DNA of 64,000 nucleotides from Cytospora piceicola (GCA_023375675.1 JALQBC010000011.1:124001-188000); one strand, 5' to 3'; counted from the first letter of the stretch, positions 25,266 to 38,327 are shown. The notes: generated by a model from the sequence alone, not told the origin. Program-made: numbers and translations.

Positions 25266-28200
25266 ATGTTCACCTTTAGTCCCTTACAGGGGGCTCTGTC
25301 AGAATCTACAGCTTCTCAGTCGCTGTTGGAGCTCGATGGAGGTGTTAAAGTCCTCATTGATGTCGGATGGGACGAGTCGTTCGACATTGAGAAGCTGAAA
25401 GAGCTGGAGAAGTACGCCCTTCTGCCCCTCTACATAGTAGAGTAGAGCTGGACAATGCTAGACTGGAGGACTGGGCTGACATCGCTACAGACAAGTCCCA
25501 ACCCTCTCATTGATACTCCTTACGCACGCGACCGTCCCGCACCTTGCCGCTTTTGCCCACTGTTGCAAGAACTTCCCCCTGTTCACCCGCATCCCCGTCT
25601 ATGCCACTCCACCCGTTATTGATCTCGGACGAACCCTGCTGCAGGATCTATATGCCTCTACTCCCGCCGCTGCAACGACCATAAACCATGGCTCCCTGGC
25701 CGAGACTTCTTTTGCCTATACCCAGTCCGCTTCTCGCGATGACCACTTCTTGCGACAGGCCCCGACCGCCGAAGAAATCGCCCGATACTTCTCTCTAGTT
25801 CAGCCCTTGAAATACTCGCAGCCACACCAGCCTTTACCCTCGCCCTTCTCGCCTCCCCTGAACGGGCTTACCATCACCGCTTACAACTCGGGACACACCC
25901 TTGGTGGCACAATATGGCACATCCAGCACGGACTGGAGTCCATTGTGTACGCCGTCGACTGGAACCAAGCCAGAGAGAACGTTTTCGCAGGCGCGGCCTG
26001 GCTAGGGGGAGGTCATGGTGGAGCAGAGGTCATCGAGCAGCTACGCAAACCCACTGCGCTTATTTGTAGCAGCAGGACACCTGCGGCGCTGTCTCGTTCA
26101 AAGCGTGACGAGCAGTTCCTCGACAATATCCGGGCGTGCGTTGCTAAAGGCGGTACTGTCCTGGTACCAGTCGACTCGAGCGCTCGCGTTCTCGAACTCT
26201 CCTACCTGATGGAACATGCTTGGCGCGAGGAGGCGGCGAAGGGCAAGGACGGCGCAGGGGGCCTCAGCGGAGCCCATCTCTATCTTGCTGCGAGGAACAT
26301 CAGCAGCACATTCCGACATGCTAGAAGTATGTTCGAGTGGATGGACGAGAGTATCGTCCGGGAGTTTGAGGCCGTTGCCGACACCAAGAACGGCAATGGA
26401 GATGCCACTAAGGGAAAACAAGTGGGCCCATTTGACTTCAAGCACGTCAAAATGCTTGAGCGGAAGGCACAGATAGATAGACTGTTGCGGAGGTCGACCG
26501 AGGAAGGCTGGACTAGGGGCATGGTCATTCTTGCCAGTGACCGAAGCTTGGAATGGGGTTTCTCGAAGGACGTTCTCCAGTCCATTGCTCAGGACTCGAA
26601 GAACCTCGTAATACTTACCGAGAAGCCGAATCTCTCGTCACGAGAGACTCCGTCGATTTCCAGGACGTTATGGGAGTGGTGGAAGGAACGACGAGATGGA
26701 GTTTCGGTTGATCACACAAAAAGTGGTGATACTATCGAACAAGTCTACGGAGGAGGCCGAGAAATGGAAATTGTGGACGCAAAACGAGTGCCTCTCGAAG
26801 GAAATAACTTGGTAGTCTACCAACAATGGCTTGCAACTCAACGACAACTACAGGCTACGTTGCAGTCGGGTGGTGCGACTGCCCTCGAGGCTGTTGGCGA
26901 CGGCGTGGATGACGCATCCTCAGAGTCTTCTACAGAGTCTGAGGAATCAGAGGCCGAACACCAAGGCAGAGCTCTGAACATATCGACGACCATGGGCCAG
27001 GCAAGCAGGAAAAAGGTGGTGCTCAAGGACGAAGACTTGGGCGTCAACGTCCTTGTTAAAAAGGAAGGTGTTCACGATTACGACGTGCGTCATAAGAAAG
27101 GGCGAGAACGAATTTTCCCCATCCCGGTGCGGAGGAAGAGGAACGACGAATTCGGAGATCTGATCCGACCGGAGGATTTCCTCAAGGCAGAAGAGCGGGA
27201 TGACGACAGCCTCGAACGACGCGAAATGAAACGAGAGGAGGACGAGGGAATTGGCAAGAAGCGCAAATGGGACGACCTTGGCAAAAAGACCAATACCAAC
27301 AACAAGCGGCCTCAACTTAACCGAACGGTCTCAGAGGATGTTGCGATGTCACTTCCTTCGGACGCTGGCTCCACAGCGGTGGACGACGAGCTTGATGGCG
27401 CGGAAGACGAAGAAGAGGACCCCAACAGCATGGGCCCTTCAAGACTCATCATTACGAAAGAAACTGTACCCGTGAACCTGCGGATCGCAGTCGTCGACTT
27501 CAGCGGTCTACACGATAAGCGTTCGCTGAACATGCTCATCCCGCTCATCGCACCGCGGAAGCTTATCCTGGTATCCGGCAACGAGGAAGAGACCATGGCC
27601 CTCGCGGCCGACTGCAGAAAACTTCTTGGCGCCGATACAACCAGGGAGCACGATAGTAGTGCGAAAGCCGAAGTGTTGACGCCGGGCGTGGGTATCTCGG
27701 TGGACGCCAGCGTGGACACGAATGCCTGGGTGGTTAAACTGGCCGACCCGCTGGTCAGGCGTCTCAAGTGGCAGAATGTCAGGGGTCTGGGCATTGTGAC
27801 GGTTACGGCCAGACTGGTCGGCGCCGAGGGCAATGCGGACACGCATCCCCACCTGCCGGGCGCTGCGGAGGAAGAAGCCGCCGCCCACAAGCGCCTCAAG
27901 ACGGTGGACGGGGAGAACGCGAGCACGGACGGGAAGGACACTATCACCCTCGTGGTACCCACCCTGGACGTGCTGCCGCTCACGATGGTGTCCGCGTCGC
28001 GGGCCGTCGCGCAGCCACTGCACGTGGGCGACCTGAGGCTGGCGGACCTCCGGAGGGCGATGCAGACGGCGGGGCACACGGCCGAGTTCCGGGGCCAGGG
28101 CACGCTGCTGATCGACGGGGCCGTCGCGGTCAGGAAGAGCGCGACGGGGCGGATCGAGGTGGAGAGCATCGGGTTGCCGGCCGCGGGCGTGCCGTCGCGG

Positions 28201-28266
28201 GGCGAGACGTTCTGGGCGGTTAAGAAGATGATCTATGATGGGCTCGCCGTCGTCGCCGGGGCTTGA
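25266..28266 (+). CDS. cft2: Cleavage and polyadenylation factor subunit Cft2 (CPSF100)
   Basis: Non-catalytic metallo-beta-lactamase partner of the Ysh1/CPSF73 endonuclease in nuclear mRNA 3'-end processing. Predicted exons 25266-25411 and 25491-28266 encode 973 aa. The donor is GTACGC and the acceptor GCTACAG; joining gives ELEKQVPTLSLILLTHATVP. The N terminus MFTFSPLQGALSESTASQS is typical. In place of the HxHxDH metal-binding motif there is THATVPHLAAFAH, which fits the inactive CPSF100 branch. Later landmarks are the MBL-fold YAVDWNQARENVF, the beta-CASP region (residues about 240-430), a long acidic and lysine-rich linker (about 510-700, with RKKRKWDDLGKK-type basic stretches that could be nuclear localisation signals), and a C-terminal CPSF73-100_C region. 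GC content climbs sharply in the last 500 bp. Confidence 0.95.
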
Positions 28267-31119
28267 TAACGGAGAGGGGACGGGATTATATGTTGTTTTA
28301 TATTATCGAGACATACGTCCATTAGGGCTGTTCGTGTATTGCTATGCTACATACTATATGCGCGCGCCATTGGGGGGGGGGCTGGGGGGGTGGTTGGTCT
28401 TGCAGTGTGCAGTGTGACTATTCACCATTGGTTGCCATTCAAATCAAATATCATTGCCATTGATATTGCGAACTTGGCCAAATCCTCCGATACGAGCAGC
28501 GGAGCTCCAGTTTCGTCTCGTGTATTCGCCGTTACCCGTTCATGGCCATCAGGAATAAAGAGGCAGCCCGGTGTCTGATCATGTCATCATCATGGACACT
28601 TTACATCATCAGCAATCTCGTTGATTTTGGCTTTCAAGCACAGCTCGTCGAGTCCCTTCATGAAATGCTCCGATTAAAATGCCTCGTTGCAGAAAGAAAT
28701 TTAGGGTAGGGAGCAGCGCATTTCGCCGTTGGTCTTGGCACAGGGCAGTGTTTGGCAGGAGCACGAGATTTGCTCCCTATTTTGATGAGTTGTGGGACCA
28801 GTCGGATTTTCTTAGTATCTACTCAGCTACTTTGTCAGGCGTGTTGACTTTGTGGTTGGTAAGACGATGTCGAGTCGCTCGGAGTTGAGCCGCAAACGAA
28901 CGCGACTCCGGCCGTCTGTCTCCCTGTCTCCCTGTCTCCCTTCTCGCTCCTTGTCTCGCTCTCAGCCTCTTTCCGCCTTATTATTTGTATATCGGATCCG
29001 TACAGGTTTACTTACATCATCTATCAGAAGTTTGTAAAGATATGCATTACGGAGTAGAATATAGATAGATATTCGGGAAATCTCCTTCTTTTTTTCTTCT
29101 TGTTGGGAATTCTAACTCTCGGATTTGGGAATCTTGTTCGGAATTATCCCCCCCAATTGCTTGTTCCAGAATGACAGACAAGACAGGCGAACTGAAACCC
29201 CCCTTGAGATGGAGAGAGATGGTGTGCCACGTTATTTTTCCTGTTTCAGTTGCAGATCAATGATTGATTGAATGTTTGGAGGGGACAACACCCGTTTTTG
29301 AATCCGATGCAATGACCTCATGCCGTACCGGTCACCCATGCGTTATACCCGATATACCAGATACTACACTGTGTGCTTACATACCTACTTCGGTATAGCC
29401 AATCTGCCAGGCTACATTCATATTCACCTGATATACCTAGGTATGCAATATATACCGTGATGGCCATTGCTTCAGTAACTCACCAGCTAATTTAGGGTCT
29501 GGTGACAGCAGCAGAGGGGCAAGCCAATGTTGTTGAGTCCCCAAGTCAATGGGTCATATATATATCTCTTGGTCACAAAATGGTAGACAGTTACCAGTCA
29601 TTGAGTAGGAATGAAAGACATACGATACGGACATTCAGTTGTCGGACAGTCACCCAGACAATGCATGTTTCGGCGCCATGTCTGACTTTATGTCCATACC
29701 TACCTAGGTACCTACATAGATGCACCGTATATGGATGTCTGTATCTGTAACCAAATAGGTAGTCAAACATTTGAAGCCATGGCCTTTACATTGACAACAT
29801 TAAGCCACCTATGGATAGCAAAACGACATTGCACTGATTACATAGGTCCAGCACTCGAGATACAGCGGGAGCCTCTGGCCGTTCTGGCCGTTGTAAATAA
29901 ACAGATAAATTATCGGGGCGTGGCTTAGCCATCGATTGATCCAATCCAATCCCCTACATCATTTCCGGGTCCACACTGTCCACCAAAGACCACGCCCACG
30001 CCGAGGCCCAGGCCATCCACTGGCCCGTTACCCTGTTAGTACCCAACGGCGTAATCCTAGCGTTTCCCCTAACTAATCCAACTTGCTGACCCCGAACGCA
30101 GCCTGGGGGCAGGACCGCTAGGAGTGACAGGGCCTCACTGGGCCTTTGCCTTTTTGCCAGGCACCACATGCACCCAGCACGCACCACCCGACAGTGACCG
30201 ACCTCCTTTCCTCTCCTCTCTTTTTGGTGTGTCTGACTTTGGATGTCTCTCTCTCTCTCTCAGTCTCTCCTACGGTCTAAGGACAAATCAACCAACCCCA
30301 ACCTTGGAACTTTCTGCCCAGTTCCCGTTGCCGCTCCATCCCATCCATCCTGTCCTATCCCATCCCATCCCATCCCACCCGCCTTTCCCAATCGCCAACC
30401 TACCTGAACCTTGGTGTGGAAATCCGAGCCAAGAAAACTCGCAATCTCCCCCCCCCCCAACAAGGGCCCGACCGACCCTGACGACGACACACATACACAT
30501 TACACACCTCAGAACTCAATTCTTTTCAGACACGACCAACGACCACAACCACGACGAACAAACCCTCTTCCACCCCACACACATATACAACGACTGTTTC
30601 TCATTAGACCAGTACGAGTACCTACTACTACTGTCTGCGCGAGACGCGACCGGCCCCAAGCAGCAATCTTGAACACTCGAACACCGCCTGTTCACCCTGT
30701 CAACCCCGTCACCGTTACCCCGTCCACCCGACGACTGATTGGCTCTGGTCTGACTGACAAAGCGATGCCGATACCATCCACCCGTTTTTCTACCTCCTAA
30801 ATCCTTCCTCGACTCGCTTCTTATCCCCGACTACACTGCTTTGCCTTGCTTGGGGACGTCACCTGCCATCAAACGACTCCTCGAGTAGGGCGAGCATACT
30901 TTCAACTAATAATACCCACCAACGTCAAGAGAGACTCTCTCATTCTCTTTACCCCCCCCCCCTCTTTAGTGCCGCCAAGAGCACACTCGGTGTACAACCG
31001 ACCTCCTTTTCCTTCGACTCCAACATACCAATACCACACATCGCTCATTTAGTATAGCCATCTCCTAGCTTCCTTGACACTGGCCTCTGGACCTTGTCGT
31101 TGCCATCACCAAGCACGCA
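28267..31119. other. Intergenic region and MSS4 5' leader
   Basis: 2.85 kb without a supportable gene. The left part is AT-leaning, with palindromic ACCTAGGT motifs at about 29437-29446 and 29702-29711. From about 30180 the sequence becomes C/T/A-rich and G-poor on the plus strand, as expected of a long fungal 5' leader feeding MSS4, with a CT run (30245-30262), a CCCAT run (30355-30377) and C tracts (30449, 30952). Short frames such as 30124-30672 are probably leader sequence. Confidence 0.6.
30242..30380. repeat. CT and CCCAT microsatellites in the MSS4 leader
   Basis: A (CT)n run of about nine units starts at 30245, and four exact CCCAT pentamers lie near 30357-30377 with flanking degenerate copies. 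Both are pyrimidine-rich on the coding strand. Confidence 0.7.
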
Positions 31120-34100
31120 ATGCCATCATTCATTAATGACCACGCCTCGCCTATCCACTTCCAGAACTCCGGCGTCGTCCATCTGAACGGCACCAGCCAG
31201 TACGAAGGACTCAACCAGATTGACATCAAGGTCAATGGACAAGTCCCCCACATCAACTCCCACGCTTCAAATGATAGTTACGACGGCAGCTCCTCCCATT
31301 CGACCCATACGTCCGAGTCCTCAGACGCTGCCGCTCACAGGAACGGAGACGACACACGAACCTCGACTATGAGCACAACTATCGCCCAGAATGGAGTCAA
31401 TGACGGGGGAGACGATCACAAGACAAATGGTTTCAAATACCCAGGCGCTGCCAGTCCACACCAGCTCAACGGGGCCCCTATCGCATCCTCCTTGCCTGAC
31501 CGGTCCGTTTCCCCGCGACCGAACCTGCCCAACGGCACGGCTGATCGCAACTCCAGTCACAGCTATGCGGAGCCACCGCCATCGATAACAACCTCGATGG
31601 TTTCTGGTACCAATGACCCTGTGCGACCCTCACCCAACGGCATGCCCATCCACAAGGTACAGGGCAATGGTAGGACCAGCCTGGATCCGAACACACCGGC
31701 GCCGCAGAGGTTCTCCTCTCCAGCCCAGATGTCGGGTAACACGAGCCTCAGTGCATCGGCCCCCAATCTCCCGGCAAACACAGGCCTGAAACACCGTCAC
31801 ACCCTGGAGGTCCCCAGGCCGGGCCAACCCCGCGCTTCGCGTGATGAGATGGACACGGCACTCGCCAGTGGACGATTTTCACCTACCAACGCTGGAGGCA
31901 TTAGAAGAGCTTCTCTCAACCTGGTCAGGCGAAACACCCGCTCCATGCACGGCGACTTCCCACGCGACGAGGCTTTCCCCGACGAAGATGCTATGAGGTG
32001 GGCGGAAGCATACAGGCAGAAACGGGCCAGCAAAAAGAAGAAGGAGAAAGAGGAGGACGATGACAGAGTTCTGGTCGGAACCAAGGTCGATGAAAAGCAT
32101 GCAAACTGGGTCACTGCCTACAACATGTTGACGGGCATCCGAGTTTCTGTCTCTCGTACGAACGCGAAGCTGGATCGTCCCTTGACAGACGCGGACTTTG
32201 AGTCTAAGGCCAAAACAACGTTCGATATGTAAGTTGCAGACCCAGAACCAGGGCCGAGACCAGGAAACCTTGATTGGCACTACAATACTAACAGCCCATG
32301 GACACAGCACCGGCAATGAGCTTGTTCCCTCAGCAAAGTACGATTTCAAATTCAAGGACTATGCCCCTTGGGTGTTTCGACATCTCAGACAGTTATTCAA
32401 CCTTGATCCCGCCGACTACCTAATGTCTCTGACAGGGAAATACATACTCTCCGAGCTGGGGTCGCCCGGCAAGAGTGGTAGTTTCTTTTACTTCTCTAGA
32501 GACTACAGGTTCATCATCAAAACCATCCACCATGCCGAACACAAGTTCCTTCGCAAAATCTTGAAGGAGTACTACAACCATGTCAACGAGAACCCGAACA
32601 CGCTTCTCTCCCAGTTCTACGGTCTTCACCGAGTAAAGACACCGTGGGGAAGGAAGATCCACTTCGTGGTCATGAACAACCTCTTCCCACCACATCGAGA
32701 CATCCACACCACTTTCGACCTCAAGGGGTCTACTATCGGCAGAGATTATAGAGAGGAGGACCTGGAGAAGAACCCTAGGGCGACTCTGAAGGACCTGAAC
32801 TGGCTACGGCGTCAACGACACCTGGAACTCGGCCTCGAAAAGAAGCGACTTTTCATGGAACAGTTGCAGAAGGATGTCAAGTTGATGCAGAAGCTACAAA
32901 TTATGGACTATTCTCTGTTGATCGGCGTTCATGATCTACGCAAAGGCAACGAGGAGAATCTGCGGGCGCGGAACCTCCAGGTCTTTAGTCCCGGCGGAGA
33001 ACAGTCTGCGGAGGACCCTCATCAAGTGCTGATGCGGACACCCTCCAAGCTTGAGAACCAACGACGCGCTGCGCAGTTTCGACAAATAATCAAGTCCGAG
33101 CGGCCAGTGCCCATGGGACAGAGTCCAGCTGGCATGCCCGATGTCCTGGAAGAAGGCTCCAAGTCGGATTCGTTATTCTACTCAGACGATGGGGGCATGC
33201 AGGCTACCCACGAGGACAACGCCCCAGGTGAGGAGATCTACTACCTGGGAGTCATCGATTGCCTCACTCGCGTAAGTTGAAAGCCCTTGACGACGTACAA
33301 CGTTTGAATGCTGACAAGATGCAGTACGGAGTTATCAAGAAGATCGAACACTTCTGGAAGGGCTTGTCTGCCGACCGAACTCAGATCTCCGCTTTGCCCC
33401 CTGAGGAGTACGGAGATCGGTTCCTCAACTTCATGTCCGGGATCACTATGTCTCCCGAAGAAGCAGCGCGGGAGGCCGAGGAGAAGCAGCGCGTGGAGGC
33501 CGAAGCGGAGAAGGAGAATCAACGTGTCCCAAGCAGGAACGGGGTGGGACGCCAGTCGACGAGCAATAACAGCACCGCAGAAGCTCCGGCCCACCCACCC
33601 CCGGCGCCGCCGACCCGCGGCTCAGGCACGAAGTCTCCTCAGGAGGAGAATACCATGCGAAGAGCAGAGCATATCGCGCATAAGTCAGAAAAGCATGGCC
33701 ACAACGAGCACGACATTCCGGAGATCACCATCAGGACGTCAGGCACGGCTGGCGATGGAATCTTCCCCTCCATTGCGGCTGCCACTGCTCCGTCGCTTGG
33801 CGCAGCTGCCCCCCCAATCTCACACGGCCGCGACTTGAATAACCAGCCGATTCTACCAGTCGTCCAGGAGAGTGGTGAGGGCTTGGCCAATGGCAAACGT
33901 TACCACGGTGCAAGCCACGTCAATCAGTTCAACAGCCGGCCAGGTGAGCCTGACGGGCGGCCTATGACGCCAGCAAAGGATGGTCAAGAGCGCAACGCCG
34001 GCTTTGGTCACCACATCATGTCAAACAACCGTGAGCCACACCGTGGCCCGCCGACTCCTCCCAAGACGGCTGGGAGCATCGTTGGCAATGGCAACAGCCT

Positions 34101-34290
34101 CTCCAAGCGACTCACGAAGCCAGAGAGCGCCGACAGCGGGATCGGGGTGCATGCCTCCGGTCGCGAGAGGAGCGGGAGCCAGCGGTCATATGCCTCTGGC
34201 AAGGCAGGGTTCAGGGGGCAGATGAGCCGGGAGAGCATGGATAAGGCATTGCCTCCTCTGCCTGGCATCAACGGGCCAGGCTTGCGTTAA
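31120..34290 (+). CDS. mss4: Phosphatidylinositol-4-phosphate 5-kinase Mss4
   Basis: Makes PI(4,5)P2 from PI4P at the plasma membrane, controlling actin and the cell-wall integrity pathway. Predicted exons 31120-32228, 32308-33271 and 33325-34290 encode 1012 aa. Donors are GTAAGT twice; acceptors are GACACAG and GATGCAG. Residues 1-290 are disordered and Ser/Asn/Pro-rich, ending in a lysine-rich [11 protein letters not shown] stretch. The lipid kinase core follows, with [18 protein letters not shown] (ATP lysine), DLKGST near residue 507, MDYSLL near 569, IDCLT near 686 and the activation loop [14 protein letters not shown], whose Lys-Lys-x-Glu matches type I (PI4P-using) enzymes. About 115 residues are inserted between MDYSLL and IDCLT, as in fungal Mss4. 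The tail (about 770-1012) is disordered. Confidence 0.95.
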
Positions 34291-35394
34291 GAGAGAACCA
34301 GTCGCGAGTGCTAGCCGTCTGGCCCGGGCAACACGTGCTCCGTTACATGGAAAGAGTTATCTGGTTCGAGGATGGCAAGGCGGCGATAATGAGGACGAGA
34401 GAGTCCCAGGGCAACAGAACCTTTTTATTAACCCCTCCGCGGTCGAATTTTGTTTATTCGCAAAGAACGATATGATACCACTACAGCATCGAAAAGCATC
34501 GAAAATTCAACCCACCCTTCTTGTCCATAAAACTACTTCACTTCTATTTATCCGACCCAAAGGAACCCCGACCTGTCGTCGTCTTTTACCCACGTTTATT
34601 TGTTATCTGCCGACCGGCAGCACTCACTCACCCGAGACGAGTCCCACCCGGTCATTCCATTTTCCTTTGTCTTTTGGTTGCAAATGTGGTTCTTTGGGCC
34701 TGCTTGGAGTTTCTCATGGTTTAGATGGTTGTAATCAGGAAGAGAGTTTTCTGGGGGGCGCCTTTGTGGAAGGTTGCGTTGCAGATACAAAAAATGGCCT
34801 GCTGGATATATACAAAAAGAAGGGGATCAGATGAATAGGCCTGCGATGCGGCCTTACTTATGCAATCCTCGACGGGAGGGCTCTCGACGGTTAACGCTGG
34901 GGGCTCTCCCGAACGGAGAGTGAAGGCGGTGGGTGGAGGGGGCGGGGTTAGCAGCAGGCAGAGGAAGTTGAGCTTGAGTTGCATGCGGGCATTGTATATA
35001 GCTTCGATGATACCTCATAGACTACACTACATTGGATGAATTGTGATCGAAGTTTTTTTGATCGAGTAAATCAGATAAAGTTCTTGTCTCTTTAGACCAG
35101 CCAGATACTGAAAGTACCTACTACCTCGCAGTGACCTCGCTACTGAGGTATGTCACTTGATCCTGTTTCTTTTCCGTGATAGTTCCTAATTGCTGGAAAG
35201 TTCGAGCAAAGCAGAGTAGAGTTGAGTTGAATTCGAGTTAAACATTCCTGGTATTGTTTTTGGCCTCTTCCCCGAACGCCAGATCCGGAAAAAAACAAAA
35301 GCATCTTCAATTTTGGCTTATATGCCACCTCCCTGCCCAATTGTAGTTCTACACATATATATACGTACACACTCTTCCCACTCCCCCATCCAGC
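34291..35394. other. Intergenic region between MSS4 and COA6 3' ends
   Basis: 1.1 kb between convergent genes, with only short frames and AT-rich patches that probably include both 3' UTRs. A TACCTACTACCTCG motif of the common intergenic type occurs near 35116. No gene seen. Confidence 0.6.
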
Positions 35395-35915
35395 TTATGC
35401 TGCTCCTGGGCCGCTCTGGATGTTCATATTCTGTGCGCCCTGGGCCTCAAGGGCCGCAACCCTCTGCCTCTTGTTGTAGTCTGCGACGCGCCACTTCTTG
35501 AAGTATGTGACCTGTGGTGTATTGGACAAGTGGTTAGCACAGCACAGCACAGCAAACACACGCCCTATGACTGGCACCTCTCCACCTCTCTGCCTTCTTC
35601 ACCTTCCCCCCCACCCCACCCCTCCCCCCTCCCCTTCCATACGGTAGGCGTGGTTTGGTCTGGTCTGGTTTGGTCACTCACCCACTCGGTGGCGCAGTCC
35701 TTCTCAAAGGCCACGCCCTCGCCGGCGCAGCTCTTGGCGGCGGCCTTCTCGTCCTTGATGGCGTCGAGGATGTTGTTCCGGTCCAGGCAGCCAAAGTACA
35801 GGTCGCGGCTCTCCCAGCACTTCTTGCGCTCGGTGCGGCTGGGCGCGACGGCGCCGGTGCGGACCTCCTCTGCCCGCTTTTCGGTGTCGGACTTCCAGAA
35901 ATTGGTCAGGCCCAT
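35395..35915 (-). CDS. coa6: Cytochrome c oxidase assembly factor Coa6
   Basis: Small intermembrane-space protein of the COX6B-like fold, needed for copper delivery to cytochrome oxidase subunit 2. Predicted exons 35915-35682 and 35511-35395 encode 116 aa. The donor is GTGAGT directly after TGG, the acceptor is CACCACAG, and a CTAAC branch site lies upstream of it. The twin-Cys core is CX9C (CWESRDLYFGC) plus CX10C (CAGEGVAFEKDC), the spacing that separates Coa6 from the CX9C-CX10C-like subunit VIb by its RDxFxxCLDRNNI context. The second exon adds VTYFKKWRVADYN, the conserved tail helix, and about 20 extra residues. There is no presequence, as expected for Mia40-imported proteins. Head-to-head with SYS1. 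The alternative label, subunit VIb-like protein, is often used for the same family. Confidence 0.88.
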
Positions 35916-36732
35916 CTTGTTTTCGTCTTCGTTGTGTTTTTTGGGGTTGTTTTGCTTGGTCTGCTGGTAGGGGTTTGTTGAGAAGGGGGGTGGGGACTTT
36001 TTCTCTGGTTTGGGTTGTTGCTGGGTGTGGTTTATGGTTCTAATCGTAGGGGAAGTTCGTTGGTTTGGTCAAGTTGGTGTTGAAAGCTCTCGGCGATGAT
36101 GCACGGAAGCTTTGGTCGGGGACGGAAGAGGCGGCAGAATAGTATAGGCGGTGAGAAGTGAACTTACAACAGCAGATTGAGTACCGCAGCAGGCTTGAGT
36201 GCACTGCCAAAGTCAGGTAGGCTAAGTAGCTTAGGCGGGGGATTTTACCAGGGGGGGGTGCACGCAAGCTTCGCTGGCTGTGTTCGTTGGCTACAGGCCG
36301 TGAAGAGAGTACAGTTCGTCGATCCACTATAGAGTGACGAGGGCGCGTTCCAAGGCTGGCGGCAGGGAAGCTTGTAATTGCGATTGTATGTTAGTAAAGC
36401 CAGAGCCGACACGAATTGCGATCATCACACACACATCATCACAGCAAACTATCAACCCCGACACCTGAAGGCTCGATACCAGATGGAGATCATTTCTATC
36501 AATCCTTGATTTGGGGATTACCGTGTCGACCCGCGCAACCATATCGCATCTTCCAAGCACCTACGAAACCACATCCATCCTTTCTTAACCTTAACCTCGA
36601 CCTCGACCTCGTCTACTCGTCTAGCAACAAGGCACGCTACCCTTTTGACACGGGCATAGCTCGAGCTCGCCCTTCCTCCTCCTTCTCCCTAGACACCTTC
36701 ACCACAACAAGAACACCAACCGCAAACACACA
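35916..36732. promoter_or_regulatory. COA6/SYS1 divergent intergenic region
   Basis: 817 bp between two divergent start codons. The SYS1-proximal half is C/A-rich leader (ACCACAACAAGAACACC type), and the COA6-proximal half is G/T-rich, the same bias on its own strand. No gene is present. Confidence 0.5.
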
Positions 36733-37559
36733 ATGCCACGAAGAAGAAGGCCCCCGCGCCCCGGCGCCCTGACCGAACTACCGCCCCTCAGGATCATGAG
36801 CCAGATCGCCGGCCTCCAGGCGCTCTTCTACTTCGCATCACTGGTCCTCATGCTCTTCACCTCTCTCGTGTCCGGGAGGCCGTTTACTTTGGACCTGGTG
36901 CTGGGCTGGGCCGCCGTCAGGGGGGACACGACGCAGGGCTGGTTGAACGCCTTCATGTGGATATTAGACGGGGGTTTCTTCATGTGAGTAGCAGGCTACT
37001 CCCTTCTCGGGGGGAAAGAGGGCTGTCGGAAAAGTTTATTGGGTTTGTTTTGTTTATTTTGTATGCTGATCAAGTTCCCAGGGCTGTCGCCATGGTCCTC
37101 ATCGTCATCCGCTCCAAGCTCGTCCTCGACTTCGGCCTCACGACGCACTTCATACACCTGGTGGTGGTGTCGGTATACACGGGCGAGGTGCCCCGCAACA
37201 TGTTCTGGTGGTTTACCATGGCCGTGTCAAGCGCATCAGGCGTGGCGCTGGGGATCTGGGGCTGTCAATACAGGGAACTGCGTCCCGTTTTCTTTGGCGG
37301 TGGAGGCATAGGTGGTGGTGGTGGCTCCAATAACAACAACACCGTCAACCACAACAACAACAACAATAACAACAATGCGAATGGCAACGCAGGAGGCGGT
37401 GGTGGTGGCAACGGCGAAGGCAGCAGCAACAGTGCGGCAGATGGCATCGCGACCGGCGACGAAGAGCAAGGGTTCTCCAGGGGTCGGGGAAGGGGCAGAG
37501 GGAGAGACGGGCCCGGGGACTACGAAATGGTCAAGATGAACGGGGATACCGCACCGTAA
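36733..37559 (+). CDS. sys1: Golgi membrane protein Sys1
   Basis: Multi-pass Golgi protein that recruits the Arl3/ARFRP1 GTPase to the trans-Golgi. Predicted exons 36733-36983 and 37082-37559 encode 242 aa. The donor is GTGAGT and the acceptor TTCCCAG, with phase 2 joining to FFMAVAMVLIV. Four membrane segments are visible at about residues 25-50, 65-85, 88-115 and 120-150. The family signatures are DLVLGWAAVRGDTTQGW, RSKLVLDFGLTTHFIHLVVVS and the closing WGCQYRELRPVFFGG. The family usually ends shortly after this point. Here an extra tail of about 75 residues follows: Gly/Asn-rich (GGGG, then polyAsn broken by His and Thr) from imperfect AAC/GGT repeats, then an acidic and Arg/Gly-rich end. 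Core assignment is firm; the tail looks like a lineage-specific expansion. Confidence 0.92.
37318..37420. repeat. GGT/AAC triplet repeats inside SYS1
   Basis: Imperfect GGT runs, then AAC/AAT runs, then GGT/GGC runs. They encode the Gly and Asn stretches of the Sys1 tail in frame on the plus strand. Confidence 0.8.
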
Positions 37560-38327
37560 CAGCTTCATCGAACTACTACATCGGTCGCAGGATGTGTATT
37601 TGGGCCTTCAGGGACACAATGGGGGAGGGCTGGCTGGCTGGCACGGCGTTTTGGATAAGGACTCGATACCGCATAGATAGGCGTTCGGAACTGTATAAGA
37701 CATAGAATACGGCATTGGGGGTCCAAGAATGGACAGGGCAGGTCTTGCGATCGTCCTTCGAGTTGTTAGGCATGACTGCCTTGGTGTATATTTCGGTCTT
37801 CATGGTAGAGACAGACACAGGGAACTTGCGAAGGCAAAATATATCTTGGCTCTATACAGCGGTCAACGAAATCGTGTATCCGATTATTTCCGTAGTCAAA
37901 TACCACAAGACATCCAAACCTAATAAGGTGGTGCTTGGATTTACGGTCAACATTTACATGCGTTCAATACCTGGTTTGGCCGGTTGGCAGACTGACTGAC
38001 TAAAGTGCCAACATTCCCGCTTAACCTCAACTCCAGTATCTTGAGAAAAAGAACATCATGTTCGTAAGTATCTGAGACTGGGAACAAACTCGAATTAACA
38101 AGCAAAATCAGTCGAATGGTTGTCACCGTCTCCAAAGTAATAATAAGCTCCGTTTCCCTGCAGAATCCTTACTGTGGTTAGTCCCGGCAAGAAGTTGATG
38201 GTGCAAAATCACATCATTTGCTCGGCGGGCCAGATGAGATGATCCTGTATCGTACTCGTCCATAGTTGCGCGCAACCACGAAATCGTACAGCTTCTTGAA
38301 GTTTTTGGCCCTCCAAGTCTCGTAGAC
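37560..38327. other. Intergenic region
   Basis: 768 bp between SYS1 and the monooxygenase gene, both on the plus strand. It must contain the SYS1 3' UTR and the FMO promoter. Short frames only; no recognisable motif beyond AT-rich patches. Confidence 0.6.

Noticed and set aside
27312..28169. 285-codon minus-strand frame
   Set aside because: Antisense to the GC-rich 3' part of CFT2; no independent support.
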